From Actinomadura rayongensis (lineage in GTDB: Bacteria > Actinomycetota > Actinomycetes > Streptosporangiales > Streptosporangiaceae): a stretch of 64,000 bases of DNA. The notes under the pieces are model-generated. The model was not told the origin of the DNA and did not search any database. It was given only the letters and a program-made list of their open reading frames with translations. Positions 24,852 through 35,700 of this stretch are shown in pieces. The stretch spans positions 915,440-979,439 of the forward strand of contig NZ_WUTW01000002.1 in assembly GCF_009831215.1 (NCBI RefSeq), in the 5' to 3' direction. The first letter of the stretch is position 1; the number at the start of each line of letters is the position of its first letter. The translations under genes and the position numbers were made by a program.

Positions 24852-27800
24852 TCACTCCACGACCCGCCAGGTGATCTCCACCGTCGCGCCTGGCTCCAGC
24901 CCCGCCAACTCGGCCGACAGCTCGGCGGCGGCCCGCGCGGCGGTCGTCCGCCCCCCGCCGGAACGCCGCCGCCCCCGCCGCGCCCCCACCGAACCGGCCG
25001 GCGCGCCCACAGGCGACGCATCCACAGGCAGGGCGCCCACGGAAGGTGCACCCACGAACGGCGCACTCGCAGAGGGCGCGCCGACAGGTGGCGCGCTCAT
25101 GGACGGTGCACCCACGGGCGGCGTGTCCGTGGGCGGCATGCCCAGAGGCGGCGCGTCCACGGACGACGCGCCCGCGAGCGGCGCACCCACAGGCGGCGCA
25201 CCCGCGGGCGGCGCACCCGCGGGCGGCGCACCCGCGGGCGGCGTGCCCAGAGGTGGCGCACCCACAGAGGGCACACCCACGGGCGGCGTGCCCGGAGGTG
25301 GCGCACCCGTAGGAGGCCCGCCCACGGGCGGCGTGCTCAGAGGCGGCGCACCCACAGAGTGCGCACCCACGGACGGGGTACCCACGGGTGGCGTGCCCGC
25401 AGGAGGTGCGCTCACATGCGGCACGCCCGCGGGCGGCGCGCTCACGGGTGGCGCGTGCGGTGCGCTCGCCGGCGGCGCGGGTCTGCGCGTCTGGTTGCGC
25501 TTGATCAGCGCGTTGATCGCCGTCGGGACGCCGCGCAGCTCGTCGGCCAGCGGGACGGTCCGCTCGTCGGCGCGCGCCGCCCGCCGCAGGCGCTCCAGCA
25601 GTTCGTGCCCCTCGGGCCCGAGCCCCTTCGCCAGGTCGAGCGTGTCCCACGGCGCGAGGACGAGCGCCTGGGTCACGTGCTCGGCCCGCTTGACGGACGT
25701 CCCGTACCGCGCCGGTTCGACCGGGCCGAGGTCGAACCCGCCGAACACCTCGACCACGCGCTTGGCGCTGCCGCCCCGCTCCCGCGTCGCCTGGACCTCG
25801 TGCAGCAGGTCCAGGGCGCGGCGCGCGATGGCGAGCCGGCCGTCCTTGGCGTCGTCCAGCCCGAGGAACCCGGCGTGCTCCTCCAGTCGGCGCACCAGGT
25901 CCTCGGCGGACGTCCGGTACCGGCGGACGGCCTCGGCGACCGTGTCGGCGAAATGGTTGACGATCCGTCCGCGCCGCAGCACGGGCGCCTTCGCGCCGAA
26001 GATCTCCTCGTAGCGCTCCCGGGCCGCGTCCCAGACGTCCTCGGCGGGCAGCGGCTGGTCGCGCAGCGCGTCGGCGTTCTGGACGCGGCCGAGATCGGGC
26101 GGCGGCTCCAGCGGCGCGCCCGCCCGCACCCACACCCGGTCGTCGGTCTCGGCGAACGCCGCGATGACGAGGTCGGCGAGGAAGCCGGGCAGGCCGCGCG
26201 GTTCGGGCTCGTCCAGCCAGCCGCGCAGCGCGGCCACCGTGTGGTCGCCGGTGACGCCGTCGCGGCGGGCGAGTCGGCGGAAGTGGTCCGCCCAGCGGTG
26301 CGACAGCCGGAAGTAGACCTCCATCTGCTCGCCGAGTTCCAGCGGCGCGACGAGACGGTCCATGATCCTGCGGTCCTTGGGCGGGATCTCGGCGCGTCCG
26401 TCCTTGGCCTCGGCGGCGGCCCGGACGTGCGCGAGGACGGTGCGCGCCTCGGCCGGCCTCACGGCGACGCCGGTCCGGTTCGGGTCCAGGTCGGGGTGGG
26501 AGGGGAACTGGTGGGCGAGCAGGCGTCCGGCGACGTCCCGGAGCGCCTTGTCCAGCGGCTGGCCGATCGACAGCGGCAGGTCGCCGAGGTCGGGCAGCGC
26601 GACGAGATGGTCGCTGAAACTGGGATCGACGTCGGCCGGCTGCTTCTGCGCCAGCCCGTACGCCTGCCGGAACGCGGCGCGCAGCTGCTTGAGCAGCGCC
26701 TCCCGCTGCGACTCCAGCATGCCCTTCGCGCGGGCGCGGTCGTCGGCGTTCAGGTGGGCGGCGTAGTGGTGGTGGAAGCGCTGCTCGTCCTCCAGCGCCT
26801 TGTCGATCTTGACGAGCCGGCGGAAGTCCGCGTATCGCCGCGCCGACAGGTGCGTCGGCAGCCAGGCGAGCGTGCGGGTCGGCTCGCCCTGCCGCTCGCG
26901 CAGCTTGCGCATGCGGTCGACGTCCTCGGGCGGGCCGAAGTCGCCCTCGTCGTACGGCAGGTCGACGATGATGCGCCACTGGCCGGGCAGGGACGGCTGC
27001 ATGTCGTGGTCGGGCAGCTCATCGGTGTCGGCGACGTTGCCGAACACGATCTCGACGGTCCGCTCGGTGCCGCGCCAGACGAAGGACAGCTCGTCGGCGC
27101 CCATCCGTCCGTCCTGCCGGGCCACGCCCAGTTCGGCCGCGAGCAGCCGCCGGATCAGCGACCTGCGGTTGCCGATGTTGTCGTTGACCTCGGAGTTGGC
27201 GATGACGCCGTCCACGTCGACGCCGTCCAGCTCCAGCCGGACGGTCGGCATCGCGTCGCTGCCGCCGACCTTGATCTCGGGGAACTGCGCGGCCCAGGTG
27301 CCGACCTTCGTCGCGATGATGCCGCGCTCGGCGTTGGGGATCGGCGACGTGACCACGCCGTGGTTGAGCGCGCCGAGCCGCCGGACGGTCAGGTCGTTGA
27401 GCGTCGGCACGCCCGGCGCGAGCGCGGACAGCAGCAGCGTGCAGACCAGCCGGTCGTCGGCGACGAACGACCGGCAGCGGCCCGCCAGGGTGGCGTCGGC
27501 GATGTCCTCGGGACGCCGCAGGTACCGCTCGACGTCGTCCTCCGTCACCTCGTTGGAGTTGAGGAGGTACGGACGCAGCTTGGTTCGGTACAGCTTGTCC
27601 GCGTTGTTGAAGATCACTTGCTGGGAGTCCACGAACGGCCGGTCGCCGCCCTGCGCGATCTCCGCGTACAGGTCGCCGAGCGGGACGAGGTCGCCGAGCC
27701 GCAGCCGGTCGCGGTGCTTGGCCAGCAGCTCGCCCATGAGCTTCAGCGCCGTCCGGTTGCGCTGGAGGGCGGCCGACAGGTGGACGAGCGTGTCCATGAA

Positions 27801-29111
27801 CGCGGGCGAGAACGGATAGGTCAGGCGGAACGCGTCCTCGTCCGCGCCGGTGACGCTCTCGTCGGAGCCGAGCAGCATGTCCCAGACGCGGACGCCCTGC
27901 CGCTTGGTCCTGCGGAACGCCTCGTCGATCAGCTTCCGCGCGGCGTCGTCCTTCGGGCGCAGCAGGCGGCTGTGCGTGACCTGGGGGAGGTTGCGGTCCT
28001 CCAGGGTGATCTTGTCGAACCGTCCGGACGCCAGGTTCAGCGTGTCCTGGATCGACGTCTCCGCCGCGCCCGACATCTTCTCGCCGACGAGTTCGCGCAG
28101 GTCGCGCTGGCGGGCGATGAACGACACGATCGGGATCGCCCGGCGCGCGTCGCCGCCCTCCACGAAGTTGGTGATCTTCCCTGCTTCCAGTGTGGCGCGC
28201 TTTTCGTCGTTGATGAGCGTGGTCAACCAGAGGATCAGCTCGTCCAGGAAGAGGACGATGCCGTCGTAGCCGAGGGACTTGGCGTGCTCGGCGATGACGG
28301 TCAGGCCCGCGTCGAGCGAGATGAATCCGCCCTCGTCCTCGGCGGCGCTGCGGGTGAAGCCGGGGAAGAGCGTCGTGCCCGCGTCCTGGACGAGTTTCGC
28401 GCGCAGTTCGTGGGGGGCCGTGGGATGCGTCAGGTCGAGGCTTTCGACGCCGTCGACGTCGGCATAGTGCTCGGGCGCCGCCATCGCGATGTCGAGTTTC
28501 TCGGTGGTCCAGGTGAAGGAGTCGCCCCATTCGTCGTCCTCGCCGGCGTCCTCGGTGAGGCCGCCGATGACGGCGTCGTCGCCGAACCGCTCGCGCATCG
28601 CGCGGATGTCGGCGAAAAGGCCGTCCGTGCGGTAGACGGCCGGCAGCGGGACGTCGTCGCTGTGCAGCCTGCGGATGTGCTTGACATACCCGCCGAGCAC
28701 GCGCTGCTCCATCGTCTTCGCGCCGAGCATGTGGTACGGCACCAGGAGAAACGTGCGCCCGTCCTCGGTGAGCCAGTCATGCCGGACGAGCAGCCGATCG
28801 AACTCCTCACGCTGCAACGCGGTCGGGTTCCCCGACAGCAACGCGAACAACACCGCCATGAAGTGCGACTTACCGGACCCGAACGAGCCGTGCAGATAGG
28901 CGGCCTTCGACGACCCACCGTCCAGCGCCGCCTTGATGAGCCCGAGCGCCTGGTCGAAGTTGTCCACCAGCCGGTCGGTGACGACATAGTCCGCCAGCGC
29001 CCGCTCCGCACCTTCGGGCGTGACGGCGTCGGCGAGCTTGAGGACGTAGTCCGAGGTGGAGATCGTCTCCTTGATGTCGATGACATCGTGCAGCAGGGGC
29101 GGCTCTGCCAT
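24852..29111 (-). CDS. pglY: BREX ATPase PglY (BrxC family) with long repeat tail
   Basis: A 1419-residue P-loop ATPase. Walker A is GSFGSGKSHF (75-84), and Walker B is IVLFLDELILWL. It matches PglY/BrxC, essential in BREX. AAGGAGGAGG precedes ATG 29111, 27 bp after the pglX stop. The final 200 residues are unusual: about 150 residues (roughly 1215-1366) are a near-periodic Pro/Gly/Ala/Val array (units like GAPPV and GTPPA). A basic bend (RRGRRRSGGG) and a short folded C terminus (LEPGATVEITWRVVE) follow. The tail is absent from the PglY proteins I can recall. Confidence 0.93.
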   Translation of the reverse strand: MAEPPLLHDVIDIKETISTSDYVLKLADAVTPEGAERALADYVVTDRLVDNFDQALGLIKAALDGGSSKAAYLHGSFGSGKSHFMAVLFALLSGNPTALQREEFDRLLVRHDWLTEDGRTFLLVPYHMLGAKTMEQRVLGGYVKHIRRLHSDDVPLPAVYRTDGLFADIRAMRERFGDDAVIGGLTEDAGEDDEWGDSFTWTTEKLDIAMAAPEHYADVDGVESLDLTHPTAPHELRAKLVQDAGTTLFPGFTRSAAEDEGGFISLDAGLTVIAEHAKSLGYDGIVLFLDELILWLTTLINDEKRATLEAGKITNFVEGGDARRAIPIVSFIARQRDLRELVGEKMSGAAETSIQDTLNLASGRFDKITLEDRNLPQVTHSRLLRPKDDAARKLIDEAFRRTKRQGVRVWDMLLGSDESVTGADEDAFRLTYPFSPAFMDTLVHLSAALQRNRTALKLMGELLAKHRDRLRLGDLVPLGDLYAEIAQGGDRPFVDSQQVIFNNADKLYRTKLRPYLLNSNEVTEDDVERYLRRPEDIADATLAGRCRSFVADDRLVCTLLLSALAPGVPTLNDLTVRRLGALNHGVVTSPIPNAERGIIATKVGTWAAQFPEIKVGGSDAMPTVRLELDGVDVDGVIANSEVNDNIGNRRSLIRRLLAAELGVARQDGRMGADELSFVWRGTERTVEIVFGNVADTDELPDHDMQPSLPGQWRIIVDLPYDEGDFGPPEDVDRMRKLRERQGEPTRTLAWLPTHLSARRYADFRRLVKIDKALEDEQRFHHHYAAHLNADDRARAKGMLESQREALLKQLRAAFRQAYGLAQKQPADVDPSFSDHLVALPDLGDLPLSIGQPLDKALRDVAGRLLAHQFPSHPDLDPNRTGVAVRPAEARTVLAHVRAAAEAKDGRAEIPPKDRRIMDRLVAPLELGEQMEVYFRLSHRWADHFRRLARRDGVTGDHTVAALRGWLDEPEPRGLPGFLADLVIAAFAETDDRVWVRAGAPLEPPPDLGRVQNADALRDQPLPAEDVWDAARERYEEIFGAKAPVLRRGRIVNHFADTVAEAVRRYRTSAEDLVRRLEEHAGFLGLDDAKDGRLAIARRALDLLHEVQATRERGGSAKRVVEVFGGFDLGPVEPARYGTSVKRAEHVTQALVLAPWDTLDLAKGLGPEGHELLERLRRAARADERTVPLADELRGVPTAINALIKRNQTRRPAPPASAPHAPPVSAPPAGVPHVSAPPAGTPPVGTPSVGAHSVGAPPLSTPPVGGPPTGAPPPGTPPVGVPSVGAPPLGTPPAGAPPAGAPPAGAPPVGAPLAGASSVDAPPLGMPPTDTPPVGAPSMSAPPVGAPSASAPFVGAPSVGALPVDASPVGAPAGSVGARRGRRRSGGGRTTAARAAAELSAELAGLEPGATVEITWRVVE
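25015..25480 (-). repeat. 15-bp periodic array encoding the PglY tail
   Basis: On the plus strand the array reads as degenerate GGCGCACCCRCRGGC-type units with a 15-bp period, giving five-residue steps GAPPx in PglY. It is in frame throughout, so length changes by whole units would preserve the gene. Confidence 0.85.
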
Positions 29112-29138
29112 CAGGTGTTCCTCCTCCTTCGGGACGGA

Positions 29139-32100
29139 CTAGCGCTTCGCACGGCGCCCACGCGCCGCCGGAGGCCGCCAAGCCCGCAGGTCGTCGTCGG
29201 TAAGGCCGTGCTCGCCCTGCGTCTGGACGCGGTAGCCGGCAAAGAACGCGGCCGGGGAGCCGCCGTACAGGTCGTCGAATTCGTCATGCCACTGTTGGAT
29301 CCACGGCTGAAGCTCCAGCAGCCCCGCGAGATAAGGCCGAATCTCCTCGCTGCTCAGATCCTGCTCAGCGATGTGGGCGGCAAGGGCCTGAGCCTGCTCC
29401 TTGTGATCCCACCCAGCCCAGCCGTAAAGGTTCGGCGTAGCAACGTTAGTTTCCCCATAAGAAATGAAACGCTCCTTAGGAACATCAAGCTTCCCCCGAG
29501 CCCGCCAGAACGACGGCCGCAAGAAATCCGCAGGCGCATACTTGGGCGGAACAGGCGTGGCATCCCGGATCCGCCTCTTGGCGATCTCGTCCGCGGCTGC
29601 GTCCTCCCGCCGCTGAAGATCCCAGACATGCTCCCAGTCCGCACGCTTCTTGAGCCCCGACGCCTTGTACCGCAACGCCGCAAGAAACGGCACATGCTCA
29701 CCAGAAACGAGCTTGCCAACGACGCCCCGCAACTCCTCACGCGGCGCAAAAATAAGAGCAACAGAAACGAACTCGTCATCACGCGAAAGCATGTCCGCAA
29801 GCTGCGACAGCGTACGAATAACCGGCAACCCGTCCTCGAACCAGTACTCCCGACCCTCCATCCGATCAAGCAACCACCCTCGGAGAGCCTTGTCCTGCAG
29901 CGAGTCCCATCCCTCAGTGGCCCACCGCCGCTTGTACTCGGGCCGCTCGATCATCCCAATAGCGCGAGAGGACTCAATAGCGTCGATCCTCTTCTGCACA
30001 ACCCGTCGATACCCCTCCGGCCACCGCTCAGGAATCTCAGTGATCGGCGTAGACCCATGCCGCCTGAACCACTCATCAGACGCCTCCCCCGCCTCAACCC
30101 GACGAGCAAGCACAATCTCAAACGCCCGCTCCCCCAACGCCAGCTCCGGCACATCGTCCTCAGCCGCCCGAAGGTCCTCAGGAAAAAGCTTGTACAGCGA
30201 GTACACCTGCCAGTCCAACTCTTCCTGCAACGCAATCATCCGAGCCCGAACTGATTTCCACCGAGCACGTTCATCGTCGAGAGAAACCGTATTCCAGCAT
30301 CGCGCACTAGTCAAAAGACACGAAATCAACGCGGAAAAATCTTGCGCTAGCCGATCGAGTGCAGCAGCTATACCAAGAGGCCGCGCAGATGGAACTGGAA
30401 ATTCCTGAAGCTTGGTACCAGTAAATTCATAGAAATCTTCAAAAGGAACAGTCGACTGTCGCGCGCCTAGTGAATCGACGGTACTGCCCTTGTTGTGGCT
30501 CACCTGCTTAAGCCAGAAGCAGGCCATAGAACTGTTCAGCAGCCCAAGTAGGCCTAGATGCTCCTCCTCGCCAGCCCTTTCGGAAAGTTTGATGACGGGA
30601 GCCGATTGTTTGAAAACTTTCCCACCACGATCCAGCACAAAATGGTTATGAGTGGCTACAAATGCAAAAGAAATCGACATCGGTGTTTCGTAAGCAGAAT
30701 CCGTGTACTGCATATAATCCCACCAAGAGAGGCCCGCCTTTTCCATGTCACCTTGGAATGTGCGTCGCGCCTGAAGAATTCGCCGCAGAAACCACAACTC
30801 ATCCTTAAGGCCGGCTACGGCATCACCCGAATATGGAAACCAGATAGACTCTTCCGGAGAACATCGCCAGTCACGAACAGCCTCACCGACGACGAGAGGG
30901 CGGAGGCTTTGGCCAGCAAACTTTGCAATATAAGATTCTCTCAGCGGACGAATATATGCCTCATCCGCACCCGCCCGGATGGCCCTTCCGATTGGAAGTG
31001 CCACAGTATGCGCCATAAGTGATCCTAGTTTATTTATTTGCTCAACCATTTCGAGTCCACCGTCCGCCAAAATCCATGGCTGCCGACCGAAGTAGCGCGT
31101 ACGGTCGAGGTCATCCACCGATACCCAGCTATCCGCGTAGCCGGGAGAATCGATGTGCCGCACAATAGAACTCCACACCACTCCAGCCTCTGGAGAAGCG
31201 GGCAAGCTCGGCTCCCCCTGTACACTTCGGACCGTACGGATGGTTTTTCCGCGGTTTTTGCCTGATTGCGGGCGCCCTACCAGGATGACGGTCGGCGTGC
31301 CATGGCCGGGAATATAGGCACCAGAAGTGTCGATGACCTCAGTAAGCTCCACCTCATCTGCAAAAAACCTTTCGATCAGCTTGGTGCCGAACTCTCGCTT
31401 CATGAACGAGTTTGCAGTGATCTGGCCGACCATCCCGTAGCCGGATCCGTCAGGACGGCCGCGCTTCGCTAGCTCAAAGAACCGCTGCGCGAAAGGAACT
31501 GACATTGCATAGGTACCGGCACATGCGGGGTACAGTCCTCGATAGATTTCATTAAGCTTCTTATCTTTCACCGTGATGTACGGCGGGTTACCTACGACCA
31601 CATGGTAGCGACCTTTTTCGAGAATCCTCGGAAATTCGTGTATATCTTCAGTCGCATACGAGTGACTCGCAATCGATTCGTCTTCTGCCTCTCCGACCAG
31701 AGTCACCTCGAGCTGGCGTTCTTTAATCAAAGAGTCGCCTACCGCAATCCGGATCGGCCATTCAAACTTGGCCGCCTCAGCTAGCGTACGGATGTCTGCG
31801 GCTGCCATCACAGCGACGAGTAGACGGAAGCGAGCAATAGCTACCGCAAACGGGTTGATGTCCACTCCGTGCACAGATTCCAGCGCTGCGTACACTCGCG
31901 CATACAAATCTTTTCCACGCGGGTTTTCTGCCCACAACCTAACCAGACGGCGAAAGGCGCCGAGTATAAAATGGCCCGAACCACAAGTCGGGTCGATCAT
32001 TTTCAGGTTCTCGTAACCGAACTCTTCGAGCGCCGGTCTCATCGTCCGGTCGAGGATGAACTCTTCCAGGAACTCAGGCGTTTGGAGGAGGGCGTGTGTC

Positions 32101-32711
32101 TTACGGGCCGACTCCGACAAGTCCTGGTACAGGTCGCCAAGAAAGCGTGTGTCCCAGCCGGAAGTGCCGTCTTCGCCCAGCGGGTCGGTGAAATCATGGA
32201 TAAGCCTGCCGTCCTCATCGCGGCGGCGCCAGAAGTCCGCTAGTAGGCGAGCCGCATCGTGCGAGATCGGGATTTGGTAAAGCGGATTATGGTCGCGGTT
32301 GAAAAGTAGCTTCCCTGCCTGGCCCTGACCTAGTTCTGCAAACGCTTTTTCCAGCCAGCCCCGGTAGGTGGGATTATCATCCGACTCGACGAAATTTTCG
32401 TACCCGGCTTGCGCAACGTCGTGCCGGTCCTGGCCGGGTGCGGTCAGGTACGGCTGGGGAATCAGTCCATTGTCTTCGCAGAACCTGACGAATACTGTTC
32501 CGAGTACCCACGCGACTCCGGCTTGCGTGATTCGCTCGGCCAACCAGGACGAAAAATTTGCGGCAGTTCGATTTAACCGAACCGCTATTTCATGCTCGAC
32601 CTTCAATCGCTGCGCTATTCCTGGTAGATTCACCACCTGCGACGCCAGGTCGGCTTCGACCGCTCCAACCTGCTTTTTTAGATCACTTAGCAGCAACTTT
32701 CGCTCAATCAT
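29139..32711 (-). CDS. pglX: BREX adenine-N6 methyltransferase PglX
   Basis: A 1190-residue class 1 methyltransferase. Motif I is DPTCGSGHF (240-248) and motif IV is NPPY (375-378), the signature of N6-adenine methylation. A long target-recognition and coiled C-terminal region follows. BREX methylates a non-palindromic site on host DNA and blocks phage DNA replication. ATG 32711 overlaps the pglW stop (ATGA). Much of the gene, about 29450-32700, is visibly less GC-rich than its neighbours, with more A/T at third positions. I see no homopolymer G tract of the kind that causes phase variation in the Streptomyces coelicolor pglX. Confidence 0.95.
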   Translation of the reverse strand: MIERKLLLSDLKKQVGAVEADLASQVVNLPGIAQRLKVEHEIAVRLNRTAANFSSWLAERITQAGVAWVLGTVFVRFCEDNGLIPQPYLTAPGQDRHDVAQAGYENFVESDDNPTYRGWLEKAFAELGQGQAGKLLFNRDHNPLYQIPISHDAARLLADFWRRRDEDGRLIHDFTDPLGEDGTSGWDTRFLGDLYQDLSESARKTHALLQTPEFLEEFILDRTMRPALEEFGYENLKMIDPTCGSGHFILGAFRRLVRLWAENPRGKDLYARVYAALESVHGVDINPFAVAIARFRLLVAVMAAADIRTLAEAAKFEWPIRIAVGDSLIKERQLEVTLVGEAEDESIASHSYATEDIHEFPRILEKGRYHVVVGNPPYITVKDKKLNEIYRGLYPACAGTYAMSVPFAQRFFELAKRGRPDGSGYGMVGQITANSFMKREFGTKLIERFFADEVELTEVIDTSGAYIPGHGTPTVILVGRPQSGKNRGKTIRTVRSVQGEPSLPASPEAGVVWSSIVRHIDSPGYADSWVSVDDLDRTRYFGRQPWILADGGLEMVEQINKLGSLMAHTVALPIGRAIRAGADEAYIRPLRESYIAKFAGQSLRPLVVGEAVRDWRCSPEESIWFPYSGDAVAGLKDELWFLRRILQARRTFQGDMEKAGLSWWDYMQYTDSAYETPMSISFAFVATHNHFVLDRGGKVFKQSAPVIKLSERAGEEEHLGLLGLLNSSMACFWLKQVSHNKGSTVDSLGARQSTVPFEDFYEFTGTKLQEFPVPSARPLGIAAALDRLAQDFSALISCLLTSARCWNTVSLDDERARWKSVRARMIALQEELDWQVYSLYKLFPEDLRAAEDDVPELALGERAFEIVLARRVEAGEASDEWFRRHGSTPITEIPERWPEGYRRVVQKRIDAIESSRAIGMIERPEYKRRWATEGWDSLQDKALRGWLLDRMEGREYWFEDGLPVIRTLSQLADMLSRDDEFVSVALIFAPREELRGVVGKLVSGEHVPFLAALRYKASGLKKRADWEHVWDLQRREDAAADEIAKRRIRDATPVPPKYAPADFLRPSFWRARGKLDVPKERFISYGETNVATPNLYGWAGWDHKEQAQALAAHIAEQDLSSEEIRPYLAGLLELQPWIQQWHDEFDDLYGGSPAAFFAGYRVQTQGEHGLTDDDLRAWRPPAARGRRAKR

Positions 32712-35700
32712 GCGCTCTGCCCAATACCCGGAGATCCACACGCGGATCTGTGCGCATTTTCGATCCAAGAGTCGTTTAGTTCAACCCACTCGGAGAGCGC
32801 AGGTTGGTAGGGGACTGCGCGGCGGCCTAGGCGGGGTTCGCGGGCTGGGTCGCTTTGCGGGCACAGGAGCCATAGGCCGCGATTTCCTGATCGTGCTGCG
32901 TCTGCCACGCGGGAGAGCGTGTCCATTGCGTTGTAGCGGGCGAACACTGCGGCATCGGTCAGGATGATCGGGCCTTTTCCTGATGCCAGGAGGTTGCGTA
33001 GATGGGGTTCTACTCTGCCTAGTGCGGTTGTTGTGTACTCGGCGAACTTGTGTGCGGACTTTTCGTTCGGTTCGGCGGCGTCGGCTCGCAGGATCGTTTC
33101 CCAGGTCGGCCTGCGTCCTGGGGCGGTGAGGCTGCGCAGGGCGTCCAGGAACAGGCGCGTCGCGGATACTGGGGTGCCGCCGAACCGGCCGCCTGGGGTG
33201 TTCTGCTGGTCTGGGGTGTCGGTGGAGCGGCCTGTTAGTTCTTTGAGCGCTTCTGGGAACAGCATCATTCGGACGGTCAGGACGCGGAAACCGTCGCGTG
33301 AGGCTGCGTCGGCGAGTTGGTCCTCGGCTCGTGCTGCTGCGGCCAATGCGGGGTCGCTGTGGTAGCGGGTTATCCGGGTGGCGGCGGTGGGGCCGCGTCG
33401 GAGGTTGCTCGCCCAGCTTGTTGAGCGATCGTCCAGGTCTGCGGGGAGGTAACGCGTCTGGCCCGTGTCCGCGTGGGTGCCCAGCTTGAGGTTGAAGCCG
33501 GCTTCGGCTAGTTCCTTCGTCAGGGGTGGGCCGGTTGGGAGGGAACGGCCTCCGGTGATCTCGGGGAAGCGCGCCAGGACTCGTTCGTGGATCTGCTCGG
33601 CGGTGAGTCCCGGCTGCTGGCTGGACGGCCTTCCCGGTACCAGCGAGACCAGGCCAGCCTGGGTCAGGCGTAGGGCTCTTACGAGCGGTAGGTCGCGTGG
33701 GTAGATCTCCAGGCGGGGGGTTGCAGCGGCGTTCGAGGCTGCGGCGGCGGCGATCTGTACCAGCCTTGCGTCTTCCCACGTGATGGTGCCGGGTGGACGG
33801 GTGATGGCGTTGAGTTCGGCCAGGACGGTCGTCGCCGTCGGGATGCTGTCCAGTTTTGCCAGGCGGTCGGCGACCTTGCCCAGGCGCTGCGCGTAGTCGA
33901 GGAGGCCTGGTGCTGATGGGGTGTCCGGGTCGTCGGTGTTGCGTACTTCGAGTGCCAGCAGGCCCGCCGCTACGGCCGGGTCGGTCGCGCGGCGGTTGGC
34001 GACGTGGCGGAACTCGGCCGCGTCCGGGTTGATCTGTTCCACCTCGATCACCGCGCGGACGGCGGCCAGGGCCATCGCGCGTCGGTTCGTTCCTACCTGC
34101 CAGGTGCCTCGGACGCGGACCAGAACGTCGGCGATCTCGGCTACCGATGCGATTCGGTCGTGTTCTTCTAGCAGTTCGATTACTTGGGCTCGCAGGTCTC
34201 GAACTTCTGGCGCCTTCTTCCAGCGGGCGCGTTGGGCTTTGAGCATCTGCGGGACGCGGCCGGTGCTCAGACCGATCTGCTCGGCCACCTCCCGCTGGTT
34301 CGGCCATGCCGGGATGTCGGCCGGCTCGCCTTGCTCGTCGGGGATGCGCAGCAGGAGGCGCACCATCTCGCGTTCGTTGCGGTTGACGCCGTTCGTTCGC
34401 AGTTCCGGGACGAAAAGTGCGACGAGCGGGTCCAGGCTCAGCGATCTCAGCGCGGCGTCCGCGGTGTCGGTTCCGGCTACGCGCTTGTCGGCCGATTCGG
34501 TTTCGGCGCGTTCGCGGCGGGCGTCGGCGCGGCCTTCGCTGGAGATCGGGGACGGGACGCTCCGGCCGAGGCGGTCGCCCCATTCGCGCTGGCGGCGCTG
34601 GATCTCGGTCCGGGTCTTCGGGCCCATTCCGCGTGCGTTGACGAGCGTGCGCTGGGAGTAGTCCAGCAGGTCGCCGACCGTCGTCAGGCCCAGGCCGAAC
34701 AGGATGGACTGGGCTACCTCCGACAGGCCCGACGAGGCCAGGTTCGTGTCGCGGGTCGCTACCTCGGCCAGCCGGTCGCGCAGCTGCTCGACCGTCTCGG
34801 TTTCTTCGGCCTCCGCGCCGATCGGGGTGGACGGAGTGGTGCTGCGGGCGTCCAGGAACACGCGGCGCCACATGTCCCGCATCGGCTTGAGGTCGCTGAA
34901 GCGTTCGCCGACGTCCCGGTGCAGCGCCTTCTGGAAGAACGTCGTCAGGCCGTCCCGGATCGCCGGGTCGAACGCCTCGGTCGCGATGGTGGGGAACGGC
35001 CACTCGTCCGCGTCGGTCTGCGTTGCGACGACCCGGCCGCCGCCCCATTCCGGCATTTCTCGTGACGCCATGTAGTGCAAGGTCACGGCTAGTGAGTAGC
35101 GCTCGGCGTGTCCGTCGTAGGACGAGCGGGTGATGGAGCCGAGGAACGGGTCAAGGTAGCCATCGGTGCCCGACTCGATCTCGTTGGCGGGTAGGCCGGC
35201 GTGGGAGAAGTCGATGAGCAGGAGTTCTTTTGAGCGGTTGCGGCGCACGCGGATGGCGATGTTGTCGGGCTTGAGGTCGCGGTGCCAGATTCCTTCGCTC
35301 TCCAGGGAGTCCACGGCGGCGAAGAGGTAGTCGCCGTAGGATTCGAGCTGGTCGACCGGCAGTCGGCCGTGCGCTTGGATCTGGCGGCCGACGGTCTCAT
35401 AGCGGAAGCGGGACGGTTTGCTTCCCGTGCCGGAGTCGTCGTCGAGGCCGCGCTCGTCGCCGACGTACTCGATCACCAGGACCGTCCGGCCTCCGATGAC
35501 CTGCGGTTCGGGCTCGATCAGGCGGATGATCCCCGTGGCGGAGTCCAGCCGTCCCATCACCTCGGCCTCGCGGCGGAGCATTTCGGCGGCCTGATCCGTT
35601 ACCGCCGCCTTCAGCACGGCGTACGGTCGTGAGCCGCGCCGCGCGGGGTCGTGCGCGAGGTCCCGGACGAGCAGCGCGAGTCCCGTGGCGCCGCGGCCCA

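Noticed and set aside
25015..25480. Possible CRISPR or intergenic minisatellite
   Set aside because: The 15-bp period is in frame within pglY and continuous with its C terminus.
24856..26979. Long minus-strand frame upstream of pglZ, open for over 700 codons
   Set aside because: It is an out-of-frame reading of pglY. It is Arg-rich and then Cys/Gly-rich across the 15-bp repeat, without any domain.
28410..28418. Run of six G in pglY as a phase-variation tract
   Set aside because: Six bases is short for slippage control, and the known phase-variable tract is in pglX, where no such run is visible.
25359..30254. Very long plus-strand frame (over 1600 codons)
   Set aside because: Antisense to pglY and pglX, with Arg/Val-rich shadow composition typical of high-GC genes. 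No start context.
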